DNA from: Methyloligella sp050110875
GTDB lineage: Bacteria; Pseudomonadota; Alphaproteobacteria; Rhizobiales; Methyloligellaceae
Reading direction: 5' to 3'
Length of the DNA: 64,000 bases
Assembly: GCA_050110875.1 (NCBI GenBank)
Contig: CP188828.1
Span: forward strand, 1,488,001-1,552,000
Shown in pieces: positions 17,787 to 26,522 of the stretch. The position numbers and the translations under genes were made by a program. Under the pieces are notes generated by a model. The model searched no databases. It was not told the origin of the DNA and saw only the letters and a list, made by a program, of their open reading frames with translations. Position 1 is the first letter of the stretch. Each line of letters starts with the position of its first letter.

Positions 17787-18137
17787 ATGCATATCACGGT
17801 CCATCTGCCTGACGGCACCACCCATCGGCTCGAAGCTCTGGAAGGCTGGCGGGTCATGGAGGTGATCCGCGATTGGGGACTTCCCATCAAGGGCGAGTGC
17901 GGCGGCGCTTGCGCTTGCGCGACATGCCATGTCCGCGTGAAGCAGGAGTGGCTCGACAAGCTCGTCCCCCCGAACGACGAAGAGCTCGAGATGCTGGACG
18001 GCGCCTTCAACGTCGAGGATCACTCTCGGCTTTGCTGCCAGATCATCATGACGCCCGAGCTGGACGGGCTCGAGGTGGAGCTCGCCGAGGACAGCCTCGC
18101 CGATCTGCCGCCCGAGCGCCTCGTGGTTGGAGGCTAG
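17787..18137 (+). CDS. 2Fe-2S ferredoxin
   Basis: A 116-residue adrenodoxin/vertebrate-type ferredoxin. The cluster ligands are in GECGGACACATCHV (Cys-x5-Cys-x2-Cys) with a fourth cysteine in RLCCQIIM. It begins MHITVHLPDGTTHRLEA; the ATG at 17787 is chosen because the 16 residues before it (Arg-rich) are outside the fold. It is the first gene of the cysG-cysI operon (2-base gap to cysG). No flavoprotein cysJ is present, so it is a good candidate electron donor for the sulfite reductase; that role is inferred from position. Confidence 0.85.
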   Translation: MHITVHLPDGTTHRLEALEGWRVMEVIRDWGLPIKGECGGACACATCHVRVKQEWLDKLVPPNDEELEMLDGAFNVEDHSRLCCQIIMTPELDGLEVELAEDSLADLPPERLVVGG

Positions 18138-18139
18138 CC

Positions 18140-19597
18140 ATGCGCACGTTTCCAGTCTTTCTGAGGGTCGACGGCAAGCCGCCCCTGGTGGTTGGCGGCG
18201 GCGAGCTCGCCGGCATCAAGGCGCGGCTCTTGCTGAAGCGCGCAGCTGTGGTGGAGATCTCCGCCGAGGCATTCGATGCTGAGCTGTCCCGGTTGGAAGC
18301 CGATGGCAAGGTCCGCAAGATCGAGCCTGCGCCCGGCATCGACCAGATTCGCGGCCGCCCGCTGGTCGTCTCGGCCACCGAGGACGACGCGGAGGACGCC
18401 CGCGTCTCGGCCATCGCCCGTGCGCTGGGCGTGCCGGTCAACGTGCCGGACCGCCCGGAGCTTTGCACCTTCGCCCAGGCGGCCATCGTCGACCGGGATG
18501 AGGTGACCATCGCCATCGGCACCGAAGGTCTGGCGCCGGTGCTGGCCCAGCGTCTGCGCGCCGCCTTCGAGCGCGAGCTTCATCCGCGGCTCGGCAGTCT
18601 GGCGCGTCTCGCCGGCACGTTCCGCGACCGCGTCGCGGCGCAGCTGCCCGAGGGCTCCGCACGCCGCGAGCTTTGGGAGCGCATCTTCGATGGATCCGCC
18701 GCCCAGGCTGCGCTCGACGGCGACGAGACGGAAGCAGGCCGTCTGTTCGGCGCGGAGATCGCCGCTGCCACGGCCGATGCGCGGGAGTCGCAAGGGCAGG
18801 GGCGCGTGCTCATGGTCGGCGCCGGTCCCGGCGATCCGGACCTGCTGACCCTGAAGGCCGTGCGTGCCCTGAAAGCCGCCGACGTCATCCTTTACGACGG
18901 GCTGGTGGGGACCGGCGTGCTGGAGCATGCCCGCCGCGAGGCCGTGCTGATTCCGGTCGCGAAATCCAAAGGTGCCCATACGGTGTCTCAGAAAGACATC
19001 AACCGGCTGATGGTCGAGCACGCCAAGGCAGGCAAGACCGTCGTGCGCCTGAAAGGCGGCGATCCGTTCGTCTTCGGCCGCGGTGGCGAGGAGATCGAAG
19101 CCTTGCGCAAGGCCGGCATTGCCGTCGAGGTCGTGCCGGGGATCACGGCCGCCGTGGCGGCCGCCGCGAGCGTGCAGATTCCGCTCACCCATCGGGACCA
19201 CTCCCACAGCGTGACCTTCCTTTCCGGCCACGCGGCGAAGGGCGATGGCCCCGATCTGGAAGGCATCGACCTGGCGAGCTTGGCCGGCGGCGAAAACACC
19301 CTGGTGCTTTACATGGGTGTCTCGACCGCGGGCGAGGTCGCCGGAAAGCTGCTTCGCGCCGGCTGGTCGCCCGAGACGCCCGTGCTGGCGGTTGAGAATG
19401 CGAGCCGTGCCGACGAGCGCCGCGTCGCGACCCGCCTCTCGCTTCTTGCCGAGGATTCCGGCCGGTTACGGCTGAACAGCCCCGCGGTGCTGTTCTTCGG
19501 CGCCGTGGCGGGGCTGGAGGCCGAGGGCCTGGTCGATCGGGTTCTCGATACGCCTGCGCTGCATGAGGTCATGACGCGGAGGGTGGTCAATGGCTGA
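18140..19597 (+). CDS. cysG: Siroheme synthase (CysG)
   Basis: Makes siroheme for the sulfite reductase: C-terminal uroporphyrinogen-III methyltransferase and N-terminal precorrin-2 dehydrogenase/ferrochelatase. The N-terminal NAD site is LVVGGGELAGIKARLLLKR (about 16-34). The SUMT half starts near 220 with VLMVGAGPGDPDLLTLKAVR and includes LYDGLVG, VRLKGGDPFVFGRGGEEIEA and the PGITAAVAAAA segment. About 485 residues, normal for a full CysG. The ATG at 18140 has TTGGAGG upstream. It overlaps the DUF2849 start by 8 bases. Confidence 0.93.
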   Translation: MRTFPVFLRVDGKPPLVVGGGELAGIKARLLLKRAAVVEISAEAFDAELSRLEADGKVRKIEPAPGIDQIRGRPLVVSATEDDAEDARVSAIARALGVPVNVPDRPELCTFAQAAIVDRDEVTIAIGTEGLAPVLAQRLRAAFERELHPRLGSLARLAGTFRDRVAAQLPEGSARRELWERIFDGSAAQAALDGDETEAGRLFGAEIAAATADARESQGQGRVLMVGAGPGDPDLLTLKAVRALKAADVILYDGLVGTGVLEHARREAVLIPVAKSKGAHTVSQKDINRLMVEHAKAGKTVVRLKGGDPFVFGRGGEEIEALRKAGIAVEVVPGITAAVAAAASVQIPLTHRDHSHSVTFLSGHAAKGDGPDLEGIDLASLAGGENTLVLYMGVSTAGEVAGKLLRAGWSPETPVLAVENASRADERRVATRLSLLAEDSGRLRLNSPAVLFFGAVAGLEAEGLVDRVLDTPALHEVMTRRVVNG

Positions 19598-19913
19598 GCC
19601 CCGTTCCGCCAAGGCCGGCACCATCCAGGCCATGACCGCCAACCGTCTGGAGGACGGCATCGTGGTCTATCTGGCGCCCGATGGGAGCTGGACGGAAGAA
19701 TTGGAGAAAGCGCGTATCGCCGAGACCGAGGACGAGGTGAACGCGATGGAAGAGCAGGCGGAGAAGGCCGTGGCCGCGCGTGAGGTGGTCGGGGCCTACA
19801 CGATCGCCGTTGAGATTGAGGATGGGGAGCCGGTGGCGACCTCCGTGCGTGAGCGCATCAGGGCCGCCCACCGCACCACACTGACGAAGGATTGGTACGA
19901 TGTACCGCTATGA
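19590..19913 (+). CDS. DUF2849 protein of the sulfite-reduction operon
   Basis: A 107-residue soluble acidic protein (TANRLEDGIVVYLAPDGSW; AREVVGAYTIAVEIEDGEPV) matching DUF2849, a family that in alphaproteobacteria sits almost always between cysG and cysI. It has no catalytic motif that I recognise. It overlaps cysG by 8 bases and cysI by 14, so it is translationally coupled with both. A role as accessory or assembly factor for sulfite reductase is only an inference from location. Confidence 0.85.
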   Translation: MAEPRSAKAGTIQAMTANRLEDGIVVYLAPDGSWTEELEKARIAETEDEVNAMEEQAEKAVAAREVVGAYTIAVEIEDGEPVATSVRERIRAAHRTTLTKDWYDVPL

Positions 19914-21555
19914 CGAATTCGATTACGGCTTCGTCCGCGAGCGGGTGAACGAGTTCCGCGATCAGGTGGAACGCCGCCTTGAGGGCGAGCTGAACGAGGA
20001 CGAGTTCAAGCCCTTGCGTCTGCGCAACGGGCTCTATCTGCAGCTGCACGCCTATATGCTCAGGATCGCCGTTCCGTATGGCGTCCTGTCGCCGCGCCAG
20101 CTGCGCCAGCTCGCCCATATCGGCCGCAAATACGACCGCGGCTACGGCCATTTCACCACCCGCCAGAACCTTCAGTTCAACTGGATCAAGCTGGTGGACG
20201 TGCCGAATATCCTGAGCGACTTGGCCGATGTCGAGATGCACTGCATCCAGACCTCGGGCAACTGCATCCGCAATACGACGGCCGACCCGTTCGCCGGCGC
20301 CGCCCATGACGAGCTGGAGGATCCGCGCGTCTGGTGCGAGATCATCCGCCAATGGTCGACCCTGCATCCGGAGTTCAGCTGGTTGCCGCGCAAGTTCAAG
20401 ATCGCGATTTCCGGCGCTGCCGAGGATCGTGCCGCGACCGCCTTCCACGATATCGGCATCCGCATCGTGAAGGGCAAAGGCGGCGAGACCGGCTTCAAGA
20501 TCCTGGTTGGCGGCGGGATGGGCCGCACGCCCTATGTCGGGCAGGAGATCCGTCCCTTCCTGGAGAAGCGACACCTGCTCTCCTATCTGGATTCGATCCT
20601 GCGCATCTATAATCGCTATGGGCGGCGCGACAACATTTTCAAGGCGCGCATCAAGATCCTGGTGAACCATCTCGGCATCGATAAATTCCGCGAGGAGGTC
20701 GAGGCCGATTGGGAGAAGACCCGCAAGGATCTGGTCGACCTGCCGCAGGAGGAATACGAGCGCATCGACGCCTATTTCCGGCCGCCGGAGTTGACGCCCG
20801 GGCCGGTCGCCGATGCGGCTGTCGATCAGCGCCGCGAGACCGATCCGGCCTTCGCCAACTGGCTGCGTCATAATGTGAAGCCTCACAAGGTGCCGGGCCA
20901 TCGGATCGTCGTGGTCTCCCTGAAGGAGCCGGGCCGCACCCCGGGCGATGCCAGCTCCGAAGCCATGGATCTGGTCGCCGACCTGGCCGAGCAGTACAGC
21001 CAGGACGAGGTCCGGGTGAACTACACTCAGAACCTGGTGCTGCCTCATGTGGCGCTGGCCGATATCCCGGCGCTTTACGACACCTTGCGTGAGGCCGGCC
21101 TCGCCACCGGCAACAACGATCTCTTGGGCGATATGATCTGCTGCCCGGGCCTGGACTACTGCAATCTGGCCAATGCCCGCTCGATCCCGATCGCCAAGGA
21201 GATCGCCAAGCGGTTCGAGGATCCGGAGCGCCAGGAGGAGATCGGCGATATCCGGGTGAACATGTCCGGCTGCATCAACGCTTGCGGTCATCACCACTCG
21301 GGCAATATCGGCATTCTCGGCGTCGACAAGAAAGGCACCGAGCTCTACCAGATCACCCTCGGCGGCAACCCGAAGGACGATGCTTCCATCGGCACCATCA
21401 TCGGGCCGGGTTTCCGCGCCGAAGCGGTGCCCGATGCCATCGACACCATCGTCTCGACCTATATCGAAAATCGCGATGAGGGCGAGACTTTCCTGGAGAC
21501 CTGGCGGCGCGTCGGCGCCGAGCCCTTCAAGGAGGCGCTTTATGGCGCTCGTTGA
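19900..21555 (+). CDS. cysI: Assimilatory sulfite reductase, siroheme/4Fe-4S type
   Basis: Reduces sulfite to sulfide in the cytoplasm using siroheme and a 4Fe-4S cluster. 551 residues with the two-repeat nitrite/sulfite reductase fold: GHFTTRQNLQFNWIKL (active-site arginines), TSGNCIRNTTADPFAG, and the cluster ligands Cys415-x5-Cys421 (CPGLDYC) and Cys458-x3-Cys462 (CINAC). It is of the single-chain ferredoxin-dependent type rather than the CysJI hemoprotein with a flavoprotein partner. The stop overlaps the next gene by 14 bases. A nitrite reductase role is possible by family, but the operon makes sulfite the clear substrate. Confidence 0.9.
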   Translation: MYRYDEFDYGFVRERVNEFRDQVERRLEGELNEDEFKPLRLRNGLYLQLHAYMLRIAVPYGVLSPRQLRQLAHIGRKYDRGYGHFTTRQNLQFNWIKLVDVPNILSDLADVEMHCIQTSGNCIRNTTADPFAGAAHDELEDPRVWCEIIRQWSTLHPEFSWLPRKFKIAISGAAEDRAATAFHDIGIRIVKGKGGETGFKILVGGGMGRTPYVGQEIRPFLEKRHLLSYLDSILRIYNRYGRRDNIFKARIKILVNHLGIDKFREEVEADWEKTRKDLVDLPQEEYERIDAYFRPPELTPGPVADAAVDQRRETDPAFANWLRHNVKPHKVPGHRIVVVSLKEPGRTPGDASSEAMDLVADLAEQYSQDEVRVNYTQNLVLPHVALADIPALYDTLREAGLATGNNDLLGDMICCPGLDYCNLANARSIPIAKEIAKRFEDPERQEEIGDIRVNMSGCINACGHHHSGNIGILGVDKKGTELYQITLGGNPKDDASIGTIIGPGFRAEAVPDAIDTIVSTYIENRDEGETFLETWRRVGAEPFKEALYGAR

Positions 21556-22729
21556 TCTTTCGAACGGCGCGTTGCTCAACCGTAACGATACGCCCGACGT
21601 GACCCTGGACACCGATGCGGACGACGCGGCCCTGGCGTCGGCGGCGCAGGACTCCCGTCTTGTCGCCATCAACTTCGCGACCTTCGCCGATGGCCGCGGC
21701 ATGACCTTGGGGCGGCTTCTGCGCGAGCGGATGGGCTTCAAAGGGGAACTGCGTGCGGTCGGCTATCTGCTGCCCGATCAGGCCCAGTTTCTCTATCGCT
21801 GCGGCTTCGACACGGCCGAGATCGAAGATTCCAAGAATCTCGATAGCTGGAAAGGCGCTCTCGACCGCATTCGCCATAACTATCAGGCTTCGAGCCGCAA
21901 CCCCTTTGCGTTGCGCCATGGCTATGCCAGCGAGGAGTCCTCGGGCAATGGAGTAGACGGCTCCTCCGGTCCGGAGCGGGCTCGCCAGCTCGACCAACGC
22001 CTGGCGGCGGCGGAAAGCCTGGAGGATCGCATCGAGATCGTCGCCCGCGCCGTGGAGGGTCGCATCGCCTTCTCCTCCAGCCTCGGCATCGAGGATCAGG
22101 CGATCCTGGACGCCATCGCCCGTGCCGATAAGGGCGAGGCGGAGTTCGATATCTTCACCCTTCAGACCGGCCGTTTGTTCCGGGAGACGGAAGAGACCCT
22201 GGTCCGGTCGGAAGAGCGTTATGGGCTGCCGATCCGTGCCGTCGCGCCGGACCCGAAAGAGGTGCTGGAGCTGGTCTCCCAGGACGGCATCTTCGGCTTC
22301 CGCCAGTCCATCGAGAACCGCAAGCGCTGCTGCGAGATCCGCAAGGTCCATCCGCTGAACAAGGCGCTCGCCGGCGCCGGCGCCTGGATCACCGGCATCC
22401 GCCGCGAGCAGTCCGGCAACCGGTCCAACATGCCGTTCGCCGAATGGGACGAAGGCCATGGGCTGATCAAGATCAATCCGCTGGCTGATTGGAGCGCCGA
22501 TAAGCTCGACGCCTATGTCGCCGAGCACGACGTGCCGGTGAACCCGCTCCACGCGCAAGGCTTCCCCTCCATCGGCTGCCAGCCCTGCACCCGCGCCGTG
22601 CAGCCGGGCGAGGATCCGCGAGCCGGCCGTTGGTGGTGGGAAAACGAAGACAAGAAGGAATGCGGCCTGCATATGAGCCCGATCCGCCAGGCCCAGTTCG
22701 AAGACCAGAAGGAGACACAGCCGGCATGA
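21542..22729 (+). CDS. cysH: DUF934-CysH fusion, adenylyl-sulfate (APS) reductase
   Basis: A 395-residue protein joining two usually separate genes. Residues 1-140 are DUF934 (FADGRGMTLGRLLRERMGFK, LRAVGYLLPDQAQFLYRCGF). A short Ser/Gly linker (about 141-155) leads into CysH: IAFSSSLGIEDQAILDAIA, IFTLQTGRLFRETEETL, and CCEIRKVHPLNKAL. Cysteines 263-264 (KRCCEI), 346 and 349 (CQPC) are the 4Fe-4S ligands that mark APS rather than PAPS reductases, and Cys374 (ECGLH) is the catalytic cysteine. It starts within the cysI end and its TGA overlaps the cysD ATG. No stop or frameshift lies between the two domains. Confidence 0.9.
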   Translation: MALVDLSNGALLNRNDTPDVTLDTDADDAALASAAQDSRLVAINFATFADGRGMTLGRLLRERMGFKGELRAVGYLLPDQAQFLYRCGFDTAEIEDSKNLDSWKGALDRIRHNYQASSRNPFALRHGYASEESSGNGVDGSSGPERARQLDQRLAAAESLEDRIEIVARAVEGRIAFSSSLGIEDQAILDAIARADKGEAEFDIFTLQTGRLFRETEETLVRSEERYGLPIRAVAPDPKEVLELVSQDGIFGFRQSIENRKRCCEIRKVHPLNKALAGAGAWITGIRREQSGNRSNMPFAEWDEGHGLIKINPLADWSADKLDAYVAEHDVPVNPLHAQGFPSIGCQPCTRAVQPGEDPRAGRWWWENEDKKECGLHMSPIRQAQFEDQKETQPA

Positions 22730-23631
22730 CCGTCCTGACCTCCCATCTGCGGCTGCTCGAGGCGGAGAGTATCCATATCTTCCGCGAAGCGGCCGCCCAG
22801 TTCCGCAATCCGGTGCTGCTCTATTCCATCGGCAAGGATTCGACCGTGCTGCTGCACTTGGCGCGCAAGGCCTTCTGGCCGGCCAAGCTGCCCTTCCCGG
22901 TGCTGCATATCGACACCAAGTGGAAGTTCCGCGAGATGATCGAGTTCCGCAATCGCACGGCCGAGCAGTTCGGCCTGGATCTCGTGGTGCACACCAATAC
23001 CGAAGGGCTCAACCGCGGCATCAACCCTTTCGATCATCCGCCGTCCGTCTATACCGACGTGATGAAGACCCAGGCCCTGCGCCAGGCTCTCGATGCGGGC
23101 GGCTACGACGCCGCCTTCGGCGGTGCCCGCCGCGACGAGGAGGCGAGCCGCGCCAAGGAGCGCGTCTTCTCCTTTCGCGCCCCCGGCCACCGCTGGGAAC
23201 CGCGCCGGCAGCGCCCGGAGATGTGGAACATCCTGAACGGCCGCCTGGCCAAGGGCGAGACCGTGCGCGTCTTTCCTCTCTCCAACTGGACCGAGGCCGA
23301 TGTCTGGCGCTATATCGCGCTCGAGAATCTGGATGTCGTGCCGCTCTATTTCGCCAAGGAACGGCCCGTGGTGGAGCGGGACGGCCAGCTCATCATGGCC
23401 GATGACGACCGCCTGCGGCTGGAGCCGGGAGAGACGGTCCAGCAGCGCAAGGTCCGCTTCCGGACTCTCGGCTGCTACCCGCTCACCGCGGCGATCGAAT
23501 CGCAAGCCGACGATCTCGACTCCGTCATCGACGAGACCCTGAGCGCGAAATTCTCCGAGCGCGCCGGGCGTCTCATCGACCACGATCAGGCCGGCGCCAT
23601 GGAGCTGAAGAAGCGCGAGGGATATTTCTAA
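22726..23631 (+). CDS. cysD: Sulfate adenylyltransferase small subunit
   Basis: Forms APS from sulfate and ATP with CysN. About 301 residues: LLYSIGKDSTVLLHLARKAF (PP-loop type SxGKDS), HIDTKWKFREMIEFRN, GLNRGINPF, FGGARRDEEASRAKERVFSF and the LGCYPLTAAIES segment. The ATG at 22726 has AGAAGGAG upstream and overlaps the cysH stop (ATGA); a longer frame back to 22630 lies over cysH. The final TAA overlaps the cysN ATG. Confidence 0.95.
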   Translation: MTVLTSHLRLLEAESIHIFREAAAQFRNPVLLYSIGKDSTVLLHLARKAFWPAKLPFPVLHIDTKWKFREMIEFRNRTAEQFGLDLVVHTNTEGLNRGINPFDHPPSVYTDVMKTQALRQALDAGGYDAAFGGARRDEEASRAKERVFSFRAPGHRWEPRRQRPEMWNILNGRLAKGETVRVFPLSNWTEADVWRYIALENLDVVPLYFAKERPVVERDGQLIMADDDRLRLEPGETVQQRKVRFRTLGCYPLTAAIESQADDLDSVIDETLSAKFSERAGRLIDHDQAGAMELKKREGYF

Positions 23632-25100
23632 TGAACTTGGCTGCGCTCGTAGATCAGGATGTCGTGACGGCGCCGGCGGAGAACGCCGGCAGCATGCTGC
23701 GGCTGCTTACCTGCGGCTCGGTGGATGACGGCAAATCCACCCTGATCGGCCGTCTGCTCTGGGAATCCGGCGCGGTGCCCGATGATCAGCGCGCCGCCGT
23801 GCTTGCCGCCTCCAAGGGACGGAGCAATCTGAATGGCGAGGAGGTCGATTTCTCCTTGCTGCTCGACGGGCTTCAGGCGGAGCGCGAGCAGGGCATCACC
23901 ATCGATATCGCGTGGCGCTTCTTCGAGACCGAAAGCCGCCGCTACGTCATCATCGATGCGCCTGGCCATGAGCAATACACCCGCAACATGGCGACCGGCG
24001 CGTCCCATGCCGATGTTGCGATCCTGTTGATCGATGCGCGTCATGGCGCCAAGCGCCAGACCCGCCGCCATGCCGCCATCTGCGACCTGGTCGGCATCCG
24101 CAACGTGGTGCTCGCCGTCAACAAGATGGACCTGATCGATTTCGACGAGACGACCTTCCGCCGGATCGAGGCCGAGTTCTACGAGATGACCAAGAGCTTC
24201 GGCTTCGAGCAGGTCCAGGCCATCCCTGTGGCGGCGCTCACCGGCGATAACGTATCCGGCACCTCCGCCAAGATGCCCTGGTATGACGGGCCGAGCCTGC
24301 TCGACTATCTGGAAGCTGCCGAGCCGGCCATGGAGGCGGTGGATGCGCCGTTCCGCTTCCCCGTCCAGACCGTGCTGCGCGACGGCGATTTCCGCGGCTA
24401 TGCCGGCACCGTGGCGTCCGGCGCCATTCGCCCGGGCGACCGGATTCTGGATGCGCGCAGCGGCCTGTCGGCCCATGTGAAGCGCATCGCCACCATGGAT
24501 GGCGACCGCGACGAGGCGGCCAAGGGCGACGCCGTGGCCATCGAGCTCGATGCCGAGCTCGATATCTCCCGCGGCGCGGTCTTGTCTCAGGCCGACGATG
24601 CCCCCATCAACGGCGATGTGGTCGAAGCCCGCATCGTCTGGGTTTCCGAGGCGCCGTTCGATCCGGAAGCCGGCTATCTGCTGCTCACCAACACCGATCT
24701 GGTGCCCGTCACCAGCATCAGCATCTCGGCCCTGATCGATTTCGAGACGCTTCAATCGGCGCCGGCTCACGACTGCACCGTGAACGACATTGCCGATTGC
24801 CGTATCCTGCTCGGTCGGGCCGCCGCCTTCGATCTCTTCAAGGATCTGCCCGCCACGGGCAATTTCGTCCTGGTCAGCGCCATCGACGGGGCCACCGTCG
24901 CCGGCGGCGTGATCACCTATGCCCAATCGGGCGCCGCGACCCCTGAGAACACCTTTGTGCTCAGCCGCGATCTCCTAGCCCGCGGGCTCTGCTCCGACCT
25001 CGGCGATTCGGCCAAAGATCGCGCCGAGTTCGAGCGGCGTGCGCAAGAGGCGGCAAATCTGCTACGGTCCGTCGGCGTACCGGTCATCATCGAGATCTAG
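23631..25100 (+). CDS. cysN: Sulfate adenylyltransferase large subunit (GTPase)
   Basis: The GTPase partner of CysD that drives APS synthesis. 489 residues with GTPase motifs G1 TCGSVDDGKSTLIGRLL, G3 IIDAPGHEQYTRNM and G4 AVNKMDLIDF, then EF-Tu-like beta-barrel domains. There is no C-terminal APS kinase (CysC) domain, unlike many rhizobial CysNC or NodQ fusions. This agrees with the cysH gene encoding an APS reductase, so PAPS is not needed for assimilation. The ATG overlaps the cysD stop by one base. Confidence 0.95.
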   Translation: MNLAALVDQDVVTAPAENAGSMLRLLTCGSVDDGKSTLIGRLLWESGAVPDDQRAAVLAASKGRSNLNGEEVDFSLLLDGLQAEREQGITIDIAWRFFETESRRYVIIDAPGHEQYTRNMATGASHADVAILLIDARHGAKRQTRRHAAICDLVGIRNVVLAVNKMDLIDFDETTFRRIEAEFYEMTKSFGFEQVQAIPVAALTGDNVSGTSAKMPWYDGPSLLDYLEAAEPAMEAVDAPFRFPVQTVLRDGDFRGYAGTVASGAIRPGDRILDARSGLSAHVKRIATMDGDRDEAAKGDAVAIELDAELDISRGAVLSQADDAPINGDVVEARIVWVSEAPFDPEAGYLLLTNTDLVPVTSISISALIDFETLQSAPAHDCTVNDIADCRILLGRAAAFDLFKDLPATGNFVLVSAIDGATVAGGVITYAQSGAATPENTFVLSRDLLARGLCSDLGDSAKDRAEFERRAQEAANLLRSVGVPVIIEI

Positions 25101-25169
25101 TAGAGTTAGAGGGCGTTAAGGGAACTGGGCGTAGATGCGGCCCGCTTCCGAGGGGAAGTCGTTGCGCAA

Positions 25170-25964
25170 ATGTGGGATATGAGCTGGGTGGCGGAATTTC
25201 TGCCGCTCGTCGGAGCGGGCTGTGTCGTCGGCTTCCTCATCGGCCTCACCGGGGTCGGTGGCGGCGCGCTGATGACGCCCCTGCTTATCTCCACCTTCGG
25301 GGTGAGTCCGCAGATCGCCGTGGGCACCGATCTGCTCTACGCCTCCATCACCAAATGCACCGCCGGCTGGCGCCACCATATGCTCGGCCATGTGGATTGG
25401 CCGATCGTGCTGCGCCTGGCCGCCGGCAGCGTGCCGGCATCGCTCCTCATCCTGGCGATTATGGCTTTCACGCCGGTCGATACCACCGCTTTGGGGGAAG
25501 CCATCCGCGGCGCTCTCGTTTTCGTGCTGCCGGCCAGCGCCTTGGCGATCCTCGTCTATCCGCGCTTCGTCAAAGGCCCGATGACGGACGAGGACATGGC
25601 CGTGCCGCTCCGGCCCATCCCCACGGTCATATTCGGTATCGTGCTCGGCGTGTTGGTCACGCTCACCTCCGTGGGCGCCGGCGCCATCGGCGTCGCGGTG
25701 CTCTCCACGCTCTATCCGCTTCTACGCGCCCGGCGCGTCGTGGGCACCGATATCGCCCATGCCGTACCGCTCACCCTGGTGGGCGGTATCGGCCATCTCG
25801 GCCTCGGCCATGTGGATCTGGCCCTGATGGTGGCTCTGCTGGTGGGCTCGATCCCCGGCATGCTCCTCGGCACCCGTCTGGTCGGCCTTGCCCCGGAATG
25901 GCTCATCCGCCCGGTCCTGGCGATCGTCCTCTGCTACGCCGCCTACAGCATCTTCAATCACTGA
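25170..25964 (+). CDS. TauE/SafE family permease, downstream of the cys operon
   Basis: A 264-residue protein with about 8 membrane helices and the duplicated glycine signatures GFLIGLTGVGGGALMTPLLI and LTSVGAGAIGVAVLSTLYPL. Members move sulfite, sulfate or organosulfur anions. It follows cysN by 69 bases on the same strand, so sulfate/thiosulfate uptake or sulfite export is plausible, by context only. It shares little visible sequence with the TauE at 9988-10920 beyond the family signature. The first Met is used; a second Met 3 codons later is possible. Confidence 0.85.
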   Translation: MWDMSWVAEFLPLVGAGCVVGFLIGLTGVGGGALMTPLLISTFGVSPQIAVGTDLLYASITKCTAGWRHHMLGHVDWPIVLRLAAGSVPASLLILAIMAFTPVDTTALGEAIRGALVFVLPASALAILVYPRFVKGPMTDEDMAVPLRPIPTVIFGIVLGVLVTLTSVGAGAIGVAVLSTLYPLLRARRVVGTDIAHAVPLTLVGGIGHLGLGHVDLALMVALLVGSIPGMLLGTRLVGLAPEWLIRPVLAIVLCYAAYSIFNH

Positions 25965-25979
25965 TATTGGGGAAGGCCC

Positions 25980-26054
25980 TGGTGCCGCCGGAGTGGATTG
26001 AACACTCGACCTCACCCTTACCAAGGGTGCGCTCTACCACTGAGCTACGGCGGC
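25980..26054 (-). tRNA. tRNA-Thr(GGT)
   Basis: On the minus strand: acceptor arms GCCGCCG and CGGCGGC, D-arm TAGCTCAGTGGTAGAGC, anticodon stem-loop ACCCTTGGTAAGGGT (anticodon GGT), T-arm with GTTCAATCC, and an encoded CCA end. All stems pair. Confidence 0.95.
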
Positions 26055-26191
26055 GGTTAGGCTTGGGTCCTTGCGACGCGTTGCTATATGGAAAGCCAGC
26101 AAGCGGCGAAGGCGGCGCGAAACTGCCATAGCGGGCGGACGCACGCAAGCGCGCTTGCAAGCAAATCCGGCATTCCGAGGCGGAAGGTTCC

Positions 26192-26374
26192 ATGTCTGGC
26201 GAATCCAGCCCCAAGACGGGCACGAAGAATGGCGAAACCCGGCCGGCCAAGGACGACGACCGCGCCGAGCGCCTGGCCGCCGAGCTGCGCGCCAATCTGG
26301 CCCGCCGCAAAGCCCAGAAAAAAGCCCGCCGCCAACCCGATTCGCCGGATAATCGCCGGCAATCGGAAGAATAA
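26192..26374 (+). CDS. Small basic alphaproteobacterial protein ahead of murA
   Basis: A 60-residue, highly charged protein with an acidic/Ser-Thr N-terminus and the motif AAELRANLARRKAQKKARR. Short proteins with the 'LRxNLxRRKAQ' pattern are common in Rhizobiales and their function is unknown. A GGAAGG sits upstream of the ATG, and the coding strand and position ahead of murA fit a real gene. It has no membrane segment. The basic helix could bind nucleic acid, which is speculation. Confidence 0.6.
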   Translation: MSGESSPKTGTKNGETRPAKDDDRAERLAAELRANLARRKAQKKARRQPDSPDNRRQSEE

Positions 26375-26522
26375 TCCACGCGAATCGCGCTCTTAACGTG
26401 TGTTTTCGCCTTTGGTGCTATGCTTGCAGCTCTGTGCCCGGAGGGATAAACCGGGGGCTTGTTTTGGACGCCGGAAGGGGGCCGCGATAGCGCTGCCCTC
26501 GCAGAGGCGTTGAGGGAACCGA

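Noticed and set aside
19858..21741. Long open frame (627 residues) on the minus strand across cysI
   Set aside because: Antisense shadow of a confidently identified gene. Its protein has no family-like sequence, only the composition that GC-rich antisense frames give.
25980..26054. tRNA-Thr as a phage or island attachment site
   Set aside because: No integrase, no repeated tRNA end and no compositional change nearby.
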